DNA of 64,000 bases from contig NZ_QYUL01000002.1 of the NCBI RefSeq assembly GCF_003590795.1, positions 675,001 to 739,000 of the forward strand, read 5' to 3'. This document shows positions 63,470-64,000 of the stretch, piece after piece (the stretch's first letter is position 1; each line of letters begins with the position of its first letter). The notes under the pieces are model-generated. The model was not told the origin of the DNA. It saw only the letters and a program-made list of their open reading frames with translations, and did not search any database. This stretch comes from Azospirillum cavernae. Lineage in GTDB: Bacteria > Pseudomonadota > Alphaproteobacteria > Azospirillales > Azospirillaceae. The translations under genes were made by a program, and so were the position numbers.

Positions 63470-64000
63470 ATGTCGCGTTACAATGTCAAGGAAACCGAAG
63501 CGAAGTGGCAGAACGCGTGGGAGAGCCAAGGCTGCTTCACCGCGCGTGAGGACGCGTCCCGTCCGAAATACTATGTGTTGGAGATGTTCCCCTATCCGTC
63601 GGGGCGCATCCACATGGGCCATGTCCGCAACTACACCATCGGCGACGTGATCGCCCGTTTCAAACGGGCCAAGGGCTTCAACGTCCTGCACCCGATGGGA
63701 TGGGACGCCTTCGGCCTGCCCGCCGAAAACGCCGCGCTTGAGAAGAAGACCCACCCGGCGACCTGGACCCGCGAGAACATCGCGACCATGCGCAGCCAGT
63801 TGAAGACGATGGGCCTGTCCATCGACTGGGACCGCGAGATCGCCACCTGCGACGTGGAGTATTACCGCCACGAGCAGAAAATGTTCCTGGATTTCCTGAA
63901 GGCGGGCCTCGCCTACCGCAAGGAAAGCTGGGTCAATTGGGATCCGGTGGACAACACCGTGCTGGCCAACGAACAGGTGATCGACGGGCGCGGCTGGCGC
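63470..64000 (+). CDS. leuS: leucyl-tRNA synthetase, N-terminal part (runs off the window)
   Basis: 177 residues visible from the ATG at 63470 ([17 protein letters not shown]). Class I HIGH-type motif [15 protein letters not shown] and following [13 protein letters not shown] are typical of LeuS. Charges tRNA-Leu; cytoplasmic. It lies 105 nt after the DUF3576 gene, same strand. Confidence 0.97.
   Translation, partial: MSRYNVKETEAKWQNAWESQGCFTAREDASRPKYYVLEMFPYPSGRIHMGHVRNYTIGDVIARFKRAKGFNVLHPMGWDAFGLPAENAALEKKTHPATWTRENIATMRSQLKTMGLSIDWDREIATCDVEYYRHEQKMFLDFLKAGLAYRKESWVNWDPVDNTVLANEQVIDGRGWR

Overview
The window is about 64 kb of high-GC DNA (well over 60% G+C by eye) from an alphaproteobacterium, most likely of the Rhodospirillales, Azospirillum-like group. 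Pointers are the chvI-chvG-hprK-rapZ-manX-ptsH-ptsI regulatory PTS cluster, a P-II protein that reads like Azospirillum GlnZ close to an aat-type aminotransferase, an intracellular PHB depolymerase, a DUF3576 lipoprotein upstream of leuS, and two tandem Gram-negative porins. The assignment rests on remembered protein families; no search was run. I saw no rRNA, tRNA, CRISPR array, transposase or integrase.

Layout. 1-2.9 kb: end of an M23 peptidase, a 57-codon small gene, a FemAB/GNAT-like protein and motA. 3-4.3 kb: ohr-ohrR peroxide operon with a candidate operator. 4.3-14.7 kb: carbon and envelope signalling: GTP-type pckA, a HugZ-like protein, ChvI/ChvG, then hprK-rapZ-manX-ptsH-ptsI, a PTS with no EIIB/EIIC in view. 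14.8-24.7 kb: phaZ, an EEP/phospholipase D pair, a three-gene Dpp-like ABC operon whose ATPase has degenerate motifs, and a PAS histidine kinase. 24.7-31.9 kb: a nested inverted-repeat element, an MCP, a DJ-1-like protein without its cysteine, aceA divergent from an ScfR/RamB-like regulator with a TGTAAA repeat cluster between them, and ferredoxin-NADP reductase.

32-43.6 kb: GH17 membrane protein, HD-GYP response regulator, dapB, znuA / znuCB around a Zur-like box, a 23-residue hydrophobic peptide gene, ftsK and an aminotransferase. 43.7-44.9 kb is an AT-rich patch carrying one two-TM protein, lodged between the aminotransferase gene and glnZ. 45-53 kb: sigma-54-like promoter of glnZ, a UbiH-family hydroxylase, lolA, a PuuD-like hydrolase, a MarR regulator, an FAH-family protein, xthA, a DUF882 lipoprotein and an MBL hydrolase. 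53-64 kb: a coiled-coil/HTH protein overlapping an OmpR-type regulator, a ribA-type gene, a frameshifted gene at a G7 run, an L,D-transpeptidase, yggS, two porins, the DUF3576 lipoprotein and the start of leuS.

Six intergenic copies of one roughly 100-150 bp GC-rich inverted repeat (CCCTCCC...GGGAGGG arms) punctuate the first 36 kb. The strongest candidates for something new are the AT-rich two-TM gene, the 23-residue peptide unit, the mirrored double hairpin at 24.7 kb, the degenerate ABC operon and the G7 frameshift.
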